A stretch of 64,000 nt of DNA from Acephala macrosclerotiorum (lineage: Eukaryota; Ascomycota; Leotiomycetes; Helotiales; Mollisiaceae): positions 120,774 to 184,773 of the forward strand of contig MU119218.1 in NCBI GenBank assembly GCA_014904845.1, written 5' to 3'. Numbering within the stretch: the first letter of the stretch is position 1; each line of letters opens with the position of its first letter. Of this stretch, positions 44,464 through 56,897 are shown piece after piece. Under the pieces are notes generated by a model. It searched no databases and had not been told where the DNA came from. It was given only the letters and a program-made list of their open reading frames with translations. The translations under genes were made by a program, and so were the position numbers.

Positions 44464-44688
44464 TCATACACCCCCCCAAAATCCCCCAAGGTAGTCTTGT
44501 CCCCCCCCCCCCTCCCCTTTTGTTGTACCACTAACTACAGCCTTCAAGGCCGCCATTCTCCAATCTAGAGATTCTAGCTTTGTTACGACGTCCTCGATTT
44601 TCTTCTCAAGAGCCATTTGACCTGCTAATAAGGTTGCTTGGTCGGGTGCGATAACTTGGATGTGATTTACAGCCCATGGATTAAACAT
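44464..44688 (-). CDS. possible small coiled-coil protein (74 aa)
   Basis: A single open frame starts MFNPWAVNHIQVIAPDQATL and continues with a regular heptad-like stretch (ALEKKIEDVVTKLESLDW). It ends in a glycine run caused by a mononucleotide tract of about 14 C on the plus strand (about 44501-44514). The N-terminal 50 residues look coding; the Gly tail is length-unstable DNA. No family is recognised. It may be a real small ORF or chance. Confidence 0.35.
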   Translation of the reverse strand: MFNPWAVNHIQVIAPDQATLLAGQMALEKKIEDVVTKLESLDWRMAALKAVVSGTTKGEGGGGQDYLGGFWGGV

Positions 44689-46143
44689 TGTTCTTATCTA
44701 TAGACGTGTGGAGTTTTGTTGTTCCTGGATCTGTTTGACTTGTGTTGTGTAAGGTAAACGAGGGTTTTGTCGATTACTTGCGATTTTTTGATCTTGTGGT
44801 TTATTCAAGGAAGTAAGTTGTATGTTTAAAGCTCGGATCATATGAAAAAGGAGTAGTCTAGAATACAAATTTCGTGCATCAAGGGATATCGGTTCGGCCC
44901 CATCCAGTTTATCTACAACCCTAATTTTTGGTTGGCTTCTAGTACTCGAGTCATAATTCTAGGACTGAAAGGATAGCCTGAAAAATTGGAATTCTTCTAG
45001 TCTAGTTCAGGTTGGACTATTGAAATGTGCTCACCGCCGACACTGCTCGGCAACTTTATTCACTAGGAAGGCGATGATATTAACTACTTCCACTCATGGA
45101 GGTATGATTGTCTTCAAATTCTAGAGTCACCCACGAGCATGTATCATATAGCGTCTCGTTCATTTCGGCTTTGCCTGATTATCAGGGAGTCTGCGTCCTG
45201 CAGTACACTTTTGATCGAGAATAATTTGAGAATTCATGGTCCAGATTTCATACTAGGATTAAAAAGAGTCGAGAAAGCTCACGATATCATCTCTACAAGC
45301 ATGGGAAACATCGGCATTCAACTTCGTAACATCCTCACCTGGTTGAAGTTGGCCAATGGGCTTCCAAGTTCCGAAGTACAGATGCCAGCACATAAGATCT
45401 GACGCCTTGACGGAAAACCCGGCAATCTGTCGACATGCAACAAAGTTCAGAAAGCAGCTGGATTCTGACAATGGTGTATCTTCTGCCAATCAATGAAGAA
45501 TATGGAGAGAGCTGTGATATGATTGTGCCACCCGGGAAGCTCGAGTTTGCGAGTTGTGTCCCGTCGGATGTGATGTAGATTCCGGCCAACAATGAACGGG
45601 CGCTCACAGGCGACGTCGAAAGCCATCATCGAGGAATGAACTGCTCGATGGGATCATGAGAAGGCAGATGTGAGGATCAAGTGATAAAATGCAAAACGAG
45701 AAAGCAACACACTTGGGCCACACTGTGAAATTCTTTCAGCGCACCACGTGTTTAGCAATACTGAATACTCGAGAACTCGCAGATAGCAAACGACCAAGAA
45801 TGTCCAAAGAATAATCAGTAGGAGCGGAATGAGCAATCACACATCTCTCAACGAGGGACACCTTGGATGCTGAAAATTTCCAGGATGGGTGCTTGATATT
45901 ATTTGACGTGCCGGGACAGCTCAGAATACTGGAGGATATGATCCAGCAGAGTTGAAGTGTCAAATAACCAAGATGAGACGACAAAATGGCCTCAACCATG
46001 CCAGAACCCGGGTTATTGTCAAGATTGAGAACATCATTTGTTGACATCAGACCTCGGACAACAAGGATCACGAAATCCGGGGAAGCTCTGCTTTCAAAAT
46101 CCGAACCTCAACCCCTCCAAGCTTCACACTCACAACAACCACA
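44689..46143. other. spacer with a possibly decayed membrane-protein locus
   Basis: On the minus strand between about 46060 and 45260 several short frames contain hydrophobic, protein-like pieces: GYLTLQLCWIISSSIL, then in another frame LIPLLLIILWTFLVVCYL with NTWCAERISQCGPSVLLSRF, then WHLYFGTWKPIGQLQPGED. Switching frames without good splice signals suggests a degraded integral membrane protein. I cannot name the family. Confidence 0.3.
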
Positions 46144-46724
46144 ATGAATACCTCACGCCTAGCCACATCTCTTCTCCTCCGGGCCTCAAGGGCCTCAACC
46201 CCCCAATCAACCCGACAATTCAGATCTCTGCCACGGCCTGCAATTCATGCCCAACCTACAATCACAAAGCCCTCCCGATTCCGCTTCTATTCACAAGAAG
46301 AGAAACCCTCCAAAATATACATCTTCGAAGATGTAATTCACCTTCCCCTTCCAATTCTCTTTTTACCAGTTCTAACGCAATCTAGGTCCAATCTTTAATA
46401 AAGAACCCTTCACCGAAAACAATCCTAATCGATACCCGCGAACCCGCCGAACTCCAAAGCACCGGCACCATCCCCGGCTCTCTCAACATCCCTGTAACCT
46501 CAAAACCAGACGCATTCTTTATCTCCCCAGAAGAATTTGAAGATAGATTTGGGTTCGAACGGCCTGGGAAGGATAAGGAGGTTGTGTTTTATTGTAAAGC
46601 TGGGGTTAGGAGTAGAGCTGCGGCCGGGTTGGCGAAGCAGGCGGGATGGGAAAAGGTGGGGGAGTATAAGGGGAGTTGGTTGGATTGGGAGAAGAATGGG
46701 GGCGAGAGGGAGGCTGTTAGGTGA
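46144..46724 (+). CDS. rhodanese-domain sulfurtransferase, probably mitochondrial
   Basis: Exons 46144-46332 and 46386-46724 (intron 53 bp) give 175 aa. The first 50 residues are Arg/Ser-rich without acids (MNTSRLATSLLLRASRAS...), a typical mitochondrial presequence. The single rhodanese domain follows: LIDTREPAELQSTGTIPGSL, then the active-site loop FYCKAGVRSRAA with the catalytic Cys, and the end GWEKVGEYKGSWLDW. Single-domain rhodaneses transfer sulfane sulfur from thiosulfate or persulfides. The architecture matches the yeast Rdl2-type protein, though the physiological acceptor cannot be told from sequence. It is convergent with the Yip1-family gene (ends about 270 bp apart). Confidence 0.9.
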
Positions 46725-46989
46725 CGATAGAGGGGTGGTTGTTGAGGGAGGGGTGGGATATTTGGGTTGGGTTGATGTTGTGAATTAGGATGGGATATTC
46801 ATCGTAACTGCTAGAAAGCGAATGTTGCGGATGAAATACAGACATTATGATGATTGTTAGAGGAATGGTCAAGATGGTGCTCGACGGTGATGTGGTGCGA
46901 AGTTCAGATGCTGTTCATTGAAATCATGCTATGGTACTTTTATACTACAGCTTCCTCATACTCGTACATCCTAGAATGTCCGTTCCGAA

Positions 46990-48200
46990 TTAGAACATCA
47001 TGAAGGTCGCCGGTGTGGGAGTGGCCTCTGGCGTGGATGGTGTTGTCTCCGTAGGTTCCTTCGCAACAGGGCTGCCATGAGCAAAGAAAAGGATCTTGAT
47101 CGCAATAGCCAATCCGGCATGAAGGCAGACCACTAGGATCAACAACGCCTTGCTGGTCTGCTTGTCCGTCGCACTCAAGACCGGGTATAGATTCCTCAGC
47201 AAGAAAGCGACGCTCACTCCGAATCCGACACCGACGAAGACCCAGTTAAGAATGGAGATTTGAGACCATGAGATGAGGGCAACGGGAATCCAGATCAGGT
47301 TGGAGTATCCATACAGAGCCCAGCATTCGAGAAGGTTGGCAGATTCGCTGCCAAAGTATTTGAGGGCGAGGAACAGAGCAATGGGTATGACAAGGGTGTA
47401 GCCATAGATCAGACCGGCGGCACCTATACAAGGATCAGTTTCTAGCACGATGAAAGTATCTTAGAATAACATACCGCTTAATAATCTGAAGTCGTACACA
47501 AAGTGGTCGCTGGTTGTTTCCACAAGGTATTTGCTAATAGTCCCTCCCAAGAATAGGATGAATACCACTGTGGTAGCTATCCAAATCGGTCCGTATAGAT
47601 CAGGGTTGCCCTCTAGAACATCGAGGAAGTTGGCTCTTGGGTATATGGCTGCCCAACATCTTGACAGCACGGAGTTGGTATCGATGTCGAAGAATTGCGT
47701 GTAGAAAGAGAGTGTCCACAAAAAGCGTTTCGAAGAGCCGCTGCTCGATGTTGCCGGAGGTGGTAAGCCTGGAGAGCTACCTGGAATCTTTCGCGCATTT
47801 GAAGGCGCATCTGTATTGAAATTCGAGGAGTGGAATTCGAGATCTTCTTGCAAATCCGTATGACCGAGATCACCCTAAATGTGCTAATTAGTCAGATTCC
47901 TCTGAAAGGTGTTGCTCGCAGTTCGGAGCATCTCCGTGAGAGTCCTGGGCGTGGTGGGACATTCGAAGATAGCTGCCAGGTGTTGAAGTTTACCTCCTCA
48001 TCAACGTCTACCACTACATCATATCCAGCTCCAGACATCTTTATGAGTGACAATACACTTTGAGATAGGCCTATGTCTCCTTCGTCGTGGTCGTGGTCGT
48101 GGTCTTGTTCATCACTACTGAGGAGTTGATCTGTCGCTGTAGCTTCGGACACGCATGCATCTTCTGCCGCTAGTTCCCGCTCACCCCCTGCAAGTGACAT
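46990..48200 (-). CDS. Yip1-domain Golgi membrane protein (YIPF1/2, Yip5-like)
   Basis: Three exons (47994-48200, 47475-47874, 46990-47423) give 346 aa, starting MSLAGGERELAAED at 48200. A cytosolic N-terminal half with an acidic His/Asp repeat is followed by the Yip1 domain. The signature NPDLYGPIWIAT precedes the first of five membrane segments (FILFLGGTISKYL, AAGLIYGYTLVIPIALFLAL, YGYSNLIWIPVALIS, WVFVGVGFGVSVAFLL, ALLILVVCLHAGLAIAIKIL). Yip1-family proteins bind Ypt/Rab GTPases and work in ER-Golgi vesicle traffic. The short C-terminal tail is Pro/Thr-rich. It is divergent from the next gene. Confidence 0.88.
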
Positions 48201-48592
48201 GTCCCAAAATCTCAAGAGCTTCAACGTCAACCGTCTTCACACAAAATTTTGAAGGCTTCAAATGAATTTTCAAATCTGACAGTCTTCCCTCCGAAGCAGA
48301 CTTGCGCTCATCATTCTGCATCGCCGAGCTCCATTCCAAAGGCTCAAATGCAATTCAACTCCTTGCATGTCCAGCAAGACATATAACATCATACCGGGCT
48401 CAAGGCTGAGATCCTGTCTTTAGGGGTCGAATCGCCTCCTTTAAAGTGAAGATTAGCCTGGCTGTGTTTCAAGTCCACGTTCATTTGCAAATCATACTTC
48501 CTAATACATCAATACATCGTCTTCTATTCCAAAAGTAGCACGTGCAATTCACGTCCACCACCTCTTTACACCTACGTTGTTCGTTATCAGAT
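48201..48592. promoter_or_regulatory. shared divergent promoter region
   Basis: 392 bp separate the start of the Yip1-family gene (minus) and the start of the unknown membrane-anchored protein (plus). Both promoters must lie here. No TATA box or known factor site stands out. Confidence 0.5.
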
Positions 48593-49450
48593 ATGAGGCC
48601 AATCATTCGGCGTTTGTTCTTGGGAGGAGCAACAATACTGACCATTTACGGAGTCTACAAAACCTCTTCGTCACGTCTGTTTGCCAGCCAGCAAGTATTC
48701 TCATCAAATTCTAAGAAAGCACCTGAGAACTGGGCAGACATTCGAAAGCGCTATGGTCTTCCGGACAAGCCTGCCGAAGCAACCGACCCTCTCATTACAA
48801 GCAAGATATTGCAGGCCCTGAATGATGCCGAGACAAACCACGAAAAGGCCTTGAAAGATGCCGAAGCGGAGCATAAGAAGGAAGGAGGGACAGAGGTCGG
48901 GTCCTCAAGCAATCTTCCTCCTAGGTCGACCATCCTCCCACTACTCATGGTCATAAAGGATCTTGGTGAGGACGACGTGCCTCAAGATGTAAGGCGCGCT
49001 TCGACAAGAGCAATGGAACGTTTGATATCAGATCAAGAAGACATAGTCGATGCTTTCCGGAAAGAATTCGCTCTTGCAACAGCTAGGCGAATCGAAGACT
49101 GCAAACGGATTGAAGAGGACTTCAAGGTTATTACTGAAGAGTATCTTATACAACGAGCAGGGAGGAAGGAAATGGAAGGGATTCTACCGGTAGAAGATGG
49201 GGCGGGATGGGAGAAAATCTTGCTTGTGTTTCAAGATAAGTGCCGCGCAACGCAGCGAAAGTTGGAAGAAGTTGAAGCACGTCTTAAGAAGCCAAGGCAG
49301 AGATTGGATCGGAGGCCTGGGTATTTGGACGACTTGGCTGGTGATGAGGACGTAGCAGACGCTCGGGCGATGGATGAAGCTGTTGATGCGCTCCAGGAAC
49401 TGGAGTTTGTTGGCACATATATCCTTGAGAATATGCCAAAGGCGAACTGA
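48593..49450 (+). CDS. unknown protein with N-terminal membrane anchor and coiled coil
   Basis: A single exon of 285 aa from the ATG at 48593 (MRPIIRRLFLGGATILTIYG). Residues 8-22 form one hydrophobic segment preceded by arginines, suggesting a signal anchor or mitochondrial inner-membrane insertion. The remainder is soluble and strongly charged, with helices rich in Glu/Lys/Arg (ILQALNDAETNHEKALKDAE, LEEVEARLKKPRQRLDR) likely to form coiled coils. The motif NWADIRKRYGLP near residue 43 is distinctive. I do not recognise the family and give no function. Confidence 0.7.
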   Translation: MRPIIRRLFLGGATILTIYGVYKTSSSRLFASQQVFSSNSKKAPENWADIRKRYGLPDKPAEATDPLITSKILQALNDAETNHEKALKDAEAEHKKEGGTEVGSSSNLPPRSTILPLLMVIKDLGEDDVPQDVRRASTRAMERLISDQEDIVDAFRKEFALATARRIEDCKRIEEDFKVITEEYLIQRAGRKEMEGILPVEDGAGWEKILLVFQDKCRATQRKLEEVEARLKKPRQRLDRRPGYLDDLAGDEDVADARAMDEAVDALQELEFVGTYILENMPKAN

Positions 49451-49749
49451 ATAAGCTCTTGTATAAGAAACGCTGGGAATGCCTTCAAATACGACATAGC
49501 AACTCGAAAACATAGGAAAGGGCCAAGCTGAGGCTCAAGGTGCCGGATGTAAACCCAAAAGCCGCGAGCCAAACTCATACTGGCGATTTGAACAGTTCAA
49601 AGCATATCACAGTGTTGTCCATATTTGCCTTATGCGTTGTTCCATTGCCTGCTTATGCTATTGTGAAAAATACAGCCAGCCGTGCAAAGAAACCATCCAC
49701 TGACCATCCCTCTCTCCAAGGCAACCCAAACGCCAAATGAGCGAACCGT

Positions 49750-50458
<709 letters not shown>

Positions 50459-50957
50459 GATTGCGGTTTCGTCGTTGTCGTGTTGGTCGTGATCTCGAAG
50501 TTCAGGTCCGAAATGTTCTTTCTTTGTGTGGGCGGAAAAGTCGCTAGCGATTTTAGTGGAGCAACACGTGATCAGTATTGTCCTTGCGACTCCCATTCAA
50601 GTCTGTTTCCTGGAGTTGGGATGAAAAGTACGAGATATATGGATGAGATAATGTCCTTTCGCTATCGGGACATTCATGTTCCACTTTTGCTAAAAACACT
50701 GGTATCATGCCAAACTCCGTACCAACCAGCCGAACTGAACCGAACGAGAACCCTTCCTCCAATGTCTCACAAATACAGGTACAACCAAGCCTTCCATTAC
50801 CCCTGTGTAATTCAAATATCCTCATCCATAGCCATTCCCTTCTTCCTTTCAGTGACAATCCAACTTTCTACCTTCAACTCGAGTTGGAAAACACCTTTGA
50901 CTAGCATTTTGAGGGAGATTCCCGCATTCGAGGCTGTGTAACAGTTAGTCCAATTGG
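50459..50957. other. 5' region of ubiquitin-L40 and 3' flank of RRN7
   Basis: Contains the untranslated first exon (upstream of 50458) and promoter of the ubiquitin-L40 gene, facing away from RRN7's 3' end. A T/C-rich interval near 50800-50880 is the only other feature; no gene seen. Confidence 0.4.
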
Positions 50958-52967
50958 TCAAAAGAGAATTTTCAATGTCCCTGCGGCCCTGGGGCATTTT
51001 AAGGATGGTTTGGGCTGGCATCTCGAAATGGGGGTCCTGGCAGCGAAACATTGCTGCCCAGAAAGCCCAGCCAGGACATTGAAACTGCTGCTTTGAAAAG
51101 GGATAATGTTACCAGCTAGCTCATAGAACGCCTTTGCCGTCGAGGGTAGCTCTTCAACAGTCCGATATCGCTTGTAAAGTTCTCCGGGGCGGTTGACGTT
51201 ATTTCGTGAGTCACCCTTGGCCTTCTGGACAATGAGGTTGTTTTGAGTTACCTTCAGGCGAGCAACTCTTTCCGCGAGATCGTCTTCTTCGATAGGCCGT
51301 GGTGGAACTTCCTCGAGAGGGAAGAGCTCGAGTAGTTGTTCCGGTACTGGATAATGTTAGCTCATACACCCTCACAAAGGTCGAATATCTAGGTAGAGCT
51401 GGGACTTCGAAAACGCTGAGAAAAGCTGGGAATACGTACTCTTTGGATCTGAATCACCAACCCAGGTCCTCTGATACCAATCGAGATAATCATCCATCTT
51501 CTTAGCATTCATGTTCGGGATATCCATATCGGTAACCTTGATTTCTTCGCCCCTCTTCAAACCTCTGGATGGAGGCTCTGCCATCGTTCTAGTCCATTTC
51601 TGCCAGTCCATTCTCACAGTCGTAGGCTCGGAATCGCTCTCCGGATGCCTAGGTATGTCGTCGAAAGGATGGGCAAGTTTTGTCACAATGACGATAAGAC
51701 TGATCATCTGTATCTCTGGATATGCTGAGAGGCTTTTCATTCTCTTGTTCACAGGCGGCCACGAGAAGCCAATGCCAAGCAGCTCTGCGAGATGACGGAC
51801 AGCAGGATAAATTTCCACTACTTCCCATCAGCAAGAGCGCAAGTATGACTCGGGTAGCCCTTACCTGGGAGCCCGAGATCTCTTATATGCTTGAACAGGA
51901 GTAGCGGGGCGTTTAAGTTTGGACAGACCATCTCGTAGTGGGTGGAGTAGAAGTCCAGCAGGGCCAGGACCGTACGATACAAAGTCGACCCTTTGAGAAC
52001 TGACTTCATCTCGAGAGCTGAGTGAAAGTGACCTGGCAACCTGACTCGCATCTCCTTCGGTATTTCTGCGATCTGTTTCAAGGTTAGCCTAGACCTTTGA
52101 AGTAGAGTGCAACTCAATACAACTTACAGCTCGAGTAAGCACGATTTCTTCTCGTGTTGCCCATCTGTAAACTTCACCAAGGCTCGTGTTCAACCTCATC
52201 AGCATCATCCCCAGATAACATAGTGCCAGTGTCTCGACAAGCTTCGGCAACTTCTCCTCATCCGTAACACTCCTCCTGCTCCTGCTTGACGACAGGCTCT
52301 TCCCCCGCGTTCCATCCGTATCAGAATTCTCGGCCTCACTCGAACTGAACATGAATGTCCCAGTTCCAGAACCATACCCACTCCTGTAACAATGTCAGAA
52401 ATACCCTAATTTTCTCCCTGCTCTGAGAGTCTTGAACGTCCCGAGACTCCTGGGGCATTCTCCTCGCCTCTTCGAAATGCTTGAAACAGGAATGCTAGGA
52501 GGAGACAAAACTCACCTATCCTCCCTCCTCTGCACAACACTGACCCTCAACCCCCACAGATCCCTCACAACAGTCTCCAACTCCCTCGGGAATCCTTTGA
52601 CATTAACCAACCACCAACATTGCTTCCAAAGCACCAACTGAAAGCACTGCAAATACAATTCCCTCGCCTCACTTCCACTCAACACTGTCTCAACCCTCTC
52701 CTTCTCCTCTCTTTTCCTCCGAGATTTCTTCCCTTGCGCATTCCAATCATCTTCATCTTGCTGAGTTTGTGTAAAGCCCTGGAGATCATGGTATTAATGA
52801 TGAGAGGGTGGAGAATGGAGGGAGACACGTGAGCCACATACAAATTGCTCGTGACCTCTCTGGCAAAATTTCTTGCCGTCTTCGATGTAGAACTTTCGCG
52901 CGCGACAGCCTTCTTCCGTGCAGCTTTCGCCGCGCCGAAATTTTTGGTATTCTATGTGCTGAGACAT
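50958..52967 (-). CDS. rrn7: RNA polymerase I core-factor subunit Rrn7 (TAF1B-like)
   Basis: Six exons (52842-52967, 52516-52778, 52128-52383, 51865-52072, 51440-51817, 50958-51346) keep frame for 539 aa. Rrn7 is the TFIIB-like subunit of the core factor that loads Pol I on rDNA promoters. The zinc ribbon is at the N terminus (FRRGESCTEEGCRARKFY ... KKFCQRGHEQ). A linker and then the cyclin-like repeats follow (ELYLQCFQLVLWKQCWWL; LPKLVETLALCYLGMMLMRL; IQMISLIVIVTKLAHPFDDI; KKMDDYLDWYQRTWV). The zinc-ligand order C-x4-C ... C-x2-H fits the family. The last 45 residues after FYELAGN look unlike relatives, so the 3' end may be mis-modelled or need another exon. Confidence 0.85.
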
Positions 52968-53574
52968 CGGTGTGGTGCTTGATGGTTTTTACCCCAGCCA
53001 AGTTGGCGGCGCATATTCTTCGAGTTGCGCTTCTTGTCAGTTCGTTTCTTTACGAGCGAAGTGCGGTACCGATTTCAAAAGTCTGTAACCCTGACAGAAC
53101 ATAAATATATGATGATCTGATTCCGATGGCGTCACTAGCATTGGTAAAATTTAGTCAAATTTCACTCCGAAATTTACAATTCAAGTTAAGGTTTCACATA
53201 TCAGAATACTGAAGTATATCACATCATGCGCAATTGATCGAGTGACTTGAGAGAATCTGAGAAAGCCATCGATTTCTACAGGATATGCAATCGCCATATC
53301 CCAAGCATCCACTTTTTGACGACGCCGGCCAATTGTGATGTAGCATCGATCGAACAAAGGGAAGATGATGTTTTGCAAGTCCGCGAAGATATAACCAGTA
53401 GAGTAACGTCATGTGTCCAGATAAACCCACGCAAAGACCATTATATGAATGCAGGCCCTCCACGCCCAAGGAATCCATCATAAATGAGCATCCTCCACGC
53501 TTGTAAACCCGCACACAAAAGAGGTATGCCAATGCTGACAACAAGGTCGATGTCGTAGTTTTCAGTTGGGGAAT
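52968..53574. other. spacer, nothing recognised
   Basis: Promoter side of RRN7 and 3' flank of eIF5A. No gene is seen. Confidence 0.45.
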
Positions 53575-54291
53575 TTAACCACGGGGAGCCTCCTTGGCTT
53601 CGATAGCAGCTTGCTCACCCATAGCAGTAAGAACGATGACATCTAGGTGGCGTTAGTATGTAGAGGTATTCCTTTGAGTGGCAAAACTCACTGGTATCTT
53701 TCTCCTCAGTGGTGAAAAGCTTCTCAATCTTCTCGCCAACCTCTCCATCGGGGACCTTGACATCATCCTTGGTCTCGCCATCATCAGCCATCAAGGAAAG
53801 GAAGCCATCATCGGAGACATCGAGCTATGACAGTTCGTAAGCATTATCCTCTCCGCATGTGATTGGTGACTCCTACCAACTGGTATTCCTTGCGGGTAAC
53901 GTTGGGGACGTCCATGTTGTGGGTGGAGGGGCAGAGTTCTTCAAGCTTCTTGCCGGTGAAGATGTCGATGGCGACAAGATGGACCTTGGCGTGACCGTGC
54001 TTACCAGTCTTGGAGGTAGACATGTCGACGATCTTGCAGGGACGGTTCTTGATCACAACGAAGCCGTTCTTCCTCAAGGCAGAGCACTGCATGGGGAAGG
54101 TGGCAGAGGCGCCGGCATCGGCGGACTCGAAGGTGTGTTCATGCTATAAGACATATCGGTCAGCGTTGCTTTGTCGCATGTTGCGTAGGTGACCAGTGTC
54201 GATGTTGAAAAGTACTCGAAGATGCGCCCAACTGGTGGTGGGGCGCGTGCGGGGTGTATGGGCTAAGTCTTACCTGAGCGTCATCCGCCAT
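53575..54291 (-). CDS. translation factor eIF5A
   Basis: Four exons (54274-54291, 53877-54143, 53692-53824, 53575-53642) give 161 aa, the normal family length. eIF5A frees ribosomes stalled on polyproline and other motifs and helps termination. The hypusine loop [14 protein letters not shown] is intact, with the modified Lys between the glycine and the first His, inside the KOW-like N domain. The C-terminal OB fold ([20 protein letters not shown]) is complete. The first exon has only six codons (MADDAQ). Intron 53825-53876 and the other introns are short GT-AG types. No lesion is seen. Confidence 0.97.
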
Positions 54292-54703
54292 TTTGATTGA
54301 GATCGCAAGGTAAGAATGGGTGGAAGAAGATGTCTGCGCAGATGTGGGAGTCGGCAAGGACCAAAGAGAGTTGAGGAGCGGTGGAAGTGTTTTGGGTGGA
54401 AGTGTAGGTTTAAAGAAAATCGACCAAGAATCAGAAGGAGCGATTTGTGGTGGGTTGCTCCGCTAAACTAGCTAGTGCAACGGACCAATCAGATGCGCGT
54501 GAGACAAATCGCAGTAAGGAAGTGAATGCCAGCCTCACGAACATCGGATTCTCTATAAAAGTTGAGCGAGTCATTGGAGAAACATCACATTGGCTCACCC
54601 GGTTGGATGCTCTTCACCGATCATACACGACCATGATTTTGGAAATACGGTAAACTCGAATACGTGAGCTGGGCCTCGATGCCACGAGGGAGAGTAGGGA
54701 AAT
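54292..54703. promoter_or_regulatory. divergent promoter region of eIF5A and VPS52
   Basis: 412 bp between two divergently transcribed housekeeping genes. No TATA box or specific site is identified. Confidence 0.45.
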
Positions 54704-56815
54704 ATGTGGCTCGACCGATTGTCAGGGCATTCGACGCCTGCAGGAACACCCTCTGGTTCTCCGCCTCCGCCAGCGAATAGAGCATATTCCCCAGCTCCTC
54801 GACGACCTAGCCACTTAGCACCAGCTTCTGCAGCGCAACGACCTGGCTTCAATCCACGATCGTCCTCCCTATCCCTAAACTCCAATGATTCTACGACGTC
54901 CTTACTATCCTCTTCTCGAAAGCCCAATGGGTCTAGTCTCAAACAGTCGGTGACAGCTCCAGATGTGCCAGATCCTTTGGAGGTTTTAGAAAAGCTATTA
55001 GGCCCGGAAGGAAATGCCACAGACGGATCGAAGTTTAAGAGCACGGTCAATGGCACAAGGGCGGCGGCAGAGGAAGACGACGAACTAGACTTTGAGGGAT
55101 TGAGTCTTCGAGAGCTGGCTTCCAGGAAGTTCACCTCCGAAGAAGATACTGTATATACTGCTCAGACGACCGAAGAGTGTACGTTAATGATACCATGTCT
55201 TACTTGCTCAGAGGCTAACCCTTGTAGTCGAACAAGACATAGCGAAGTTCGAAGAGCTTCATCGATCGATCCGTGCCTGTGATGATGTACTTAATTCGGT
55301 CGAAGCCAACTTGACAAGCTTTCAAAATGATCTGGCTGCAGTATCCGCAGAAATCGAGACCCTCCAAGCTCGCTCTACAGCCTTGAGCATCAGGCTGGAT
55401 AATCGAAAAATAGTAGAAAATGGATTGGGTCCTATTGTGGAGGAGATCAGTGTTTCCCCGGCTGTGGTCAGAAAGATTGTTGAGGGCGCAATTGATGAAG
55501 GATGGGTGAGGGCACTGGCCGAAGTTGAAAAGCGGTCAAAAGCTTTGGATTCTAAATCGAGAGAGCATCGGAATATCAAAGGCGTCAACGACCTACGGCC
55601 GCTGTTGACAAACCTCATCAATAAAGTAAGAAATCTCATTATTCCTCCGAATCTCTTCTAACTTATGCACAGGCTCTCGAAAGAATACGCGACTTTATGG
55701 TCGCTCAGATCAAAGCATTACGATCACCAAATATCAATGCTCAGATCATCCAACAACAGCATTTCGTTCGCTATAAAGACCTATACGGATTCCTCTACAA
55801 GCACCATCCAAAGCTTGCCGAGGAGATAGCTCAGGCTTATATGAACACCATGCGATGGTACTTTTTGGCCCAATTCACGCGGTATGAAGTGGCTCTTAGA
55901 AAGATCAAGGTTCATGTCATCGATAAGCATGATGTCCTGGGTCAAGATGATGGGTCTCGAAAGAGTACGATTATGTCAGGAACAAAGGCAACTGGTCCAC
56001 CTCACGATGCTTTCAATCTAGGCCGGAGGATAGATCTTCTAAAGACCTCCAATCAGACAGCTCTGGCTTCGTTTCTCGCCGAGGAAGAGAAGGCGACGCA
56101 CTACTTGGAATTTTCCTTTCGAAATTTCAATCTCGCTCTAGTTGACAACGCTTCAGCAGAGTACTCTTTCCTCACAACATTCTTCTCTCCATCGTTGTCG
56201 TATGCGGCGATATCACGGCATTTCAACTATATATTCGAGCCGACATTCGCACTTGGTCAAACCCTCACTAAATCTCTCGTTCACGAAACCTACGACTGTC
56301 TAGGAGTACTTTTATGCGTAAGGTTAAATCAGCATTTCGCATTCGAGCTGCAACGTCGAAAGATACCAGCTGTTGACGGCTATATCAATGCAACGGGGAT
56401 GTTATTGTGGCCTCGCTTCCAAATTGTCATGGATCAGCACTGCGACTCGGTCCGAGCCGTCACGAACGGCGTCTCCACCCGAAAGCAATCGGCTTCGGAA
56501 CAGGCGAAGCAGTCGGCCGCGCCGCATTTCATGACCCAACGTTTTGGGCAATTCATGCAAGGTATCCTGACTCTTAGTACGGAAGCAGGAGACGATGAAC
56601 CTGTCTCGTCGAGCTTGACGAGACTCCGTAGTGAGATTGAGGCTTTCCTCACAAAGATGGGGAAGAGCATTGGTGATTCAAGGAAGAGAGAGAGATTTCT
56701 TTACAACAACTACTCGCTGATCCTCACGATTATTGGGGATCTTGAAGGAAAGCTAGCACTAGAGCAGCAAGAGCATTTTGAGGGATTGAAAAGGGCGTTT
56801 GGAGATTCGGCATGA
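54704..56815 (+). CDS. vps52: GARP complex subunit Vps52
   Basis: Three exons (54704-55178, 55228-55625, 55673-56815) give 671 aa. Vps52 (Sac2) is the shared core of the GARP tethering complex that receives endosome-derived vesicles at the trans-Golgi. The first 100 residues are Pro/Ser-rich. The conserved coiled-coil part starts FEQDIAKFEELHRSIRACDD and continues LISHIS-type helices to ALERIRDFMVAQIKALRSP. The block INAQIIQQQHFVRYKDLYGF with YMNTMRWYFLAQFTRYEVAL and HVIDKHDVLGQDD is characteristic of Vps52. The C-terminal half (FLYNNYSLILTIIGDLEGKL) completes the family domain. All exon junctions are in frame. Confidence 0.9.
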
Positions 56816-56897
56816 CGGGACCGCACAGGATGTACAATTATAGAATCAATCATTCTATTCAACGACTATCTTATGCACGTGAAATGGAACTGGTACT

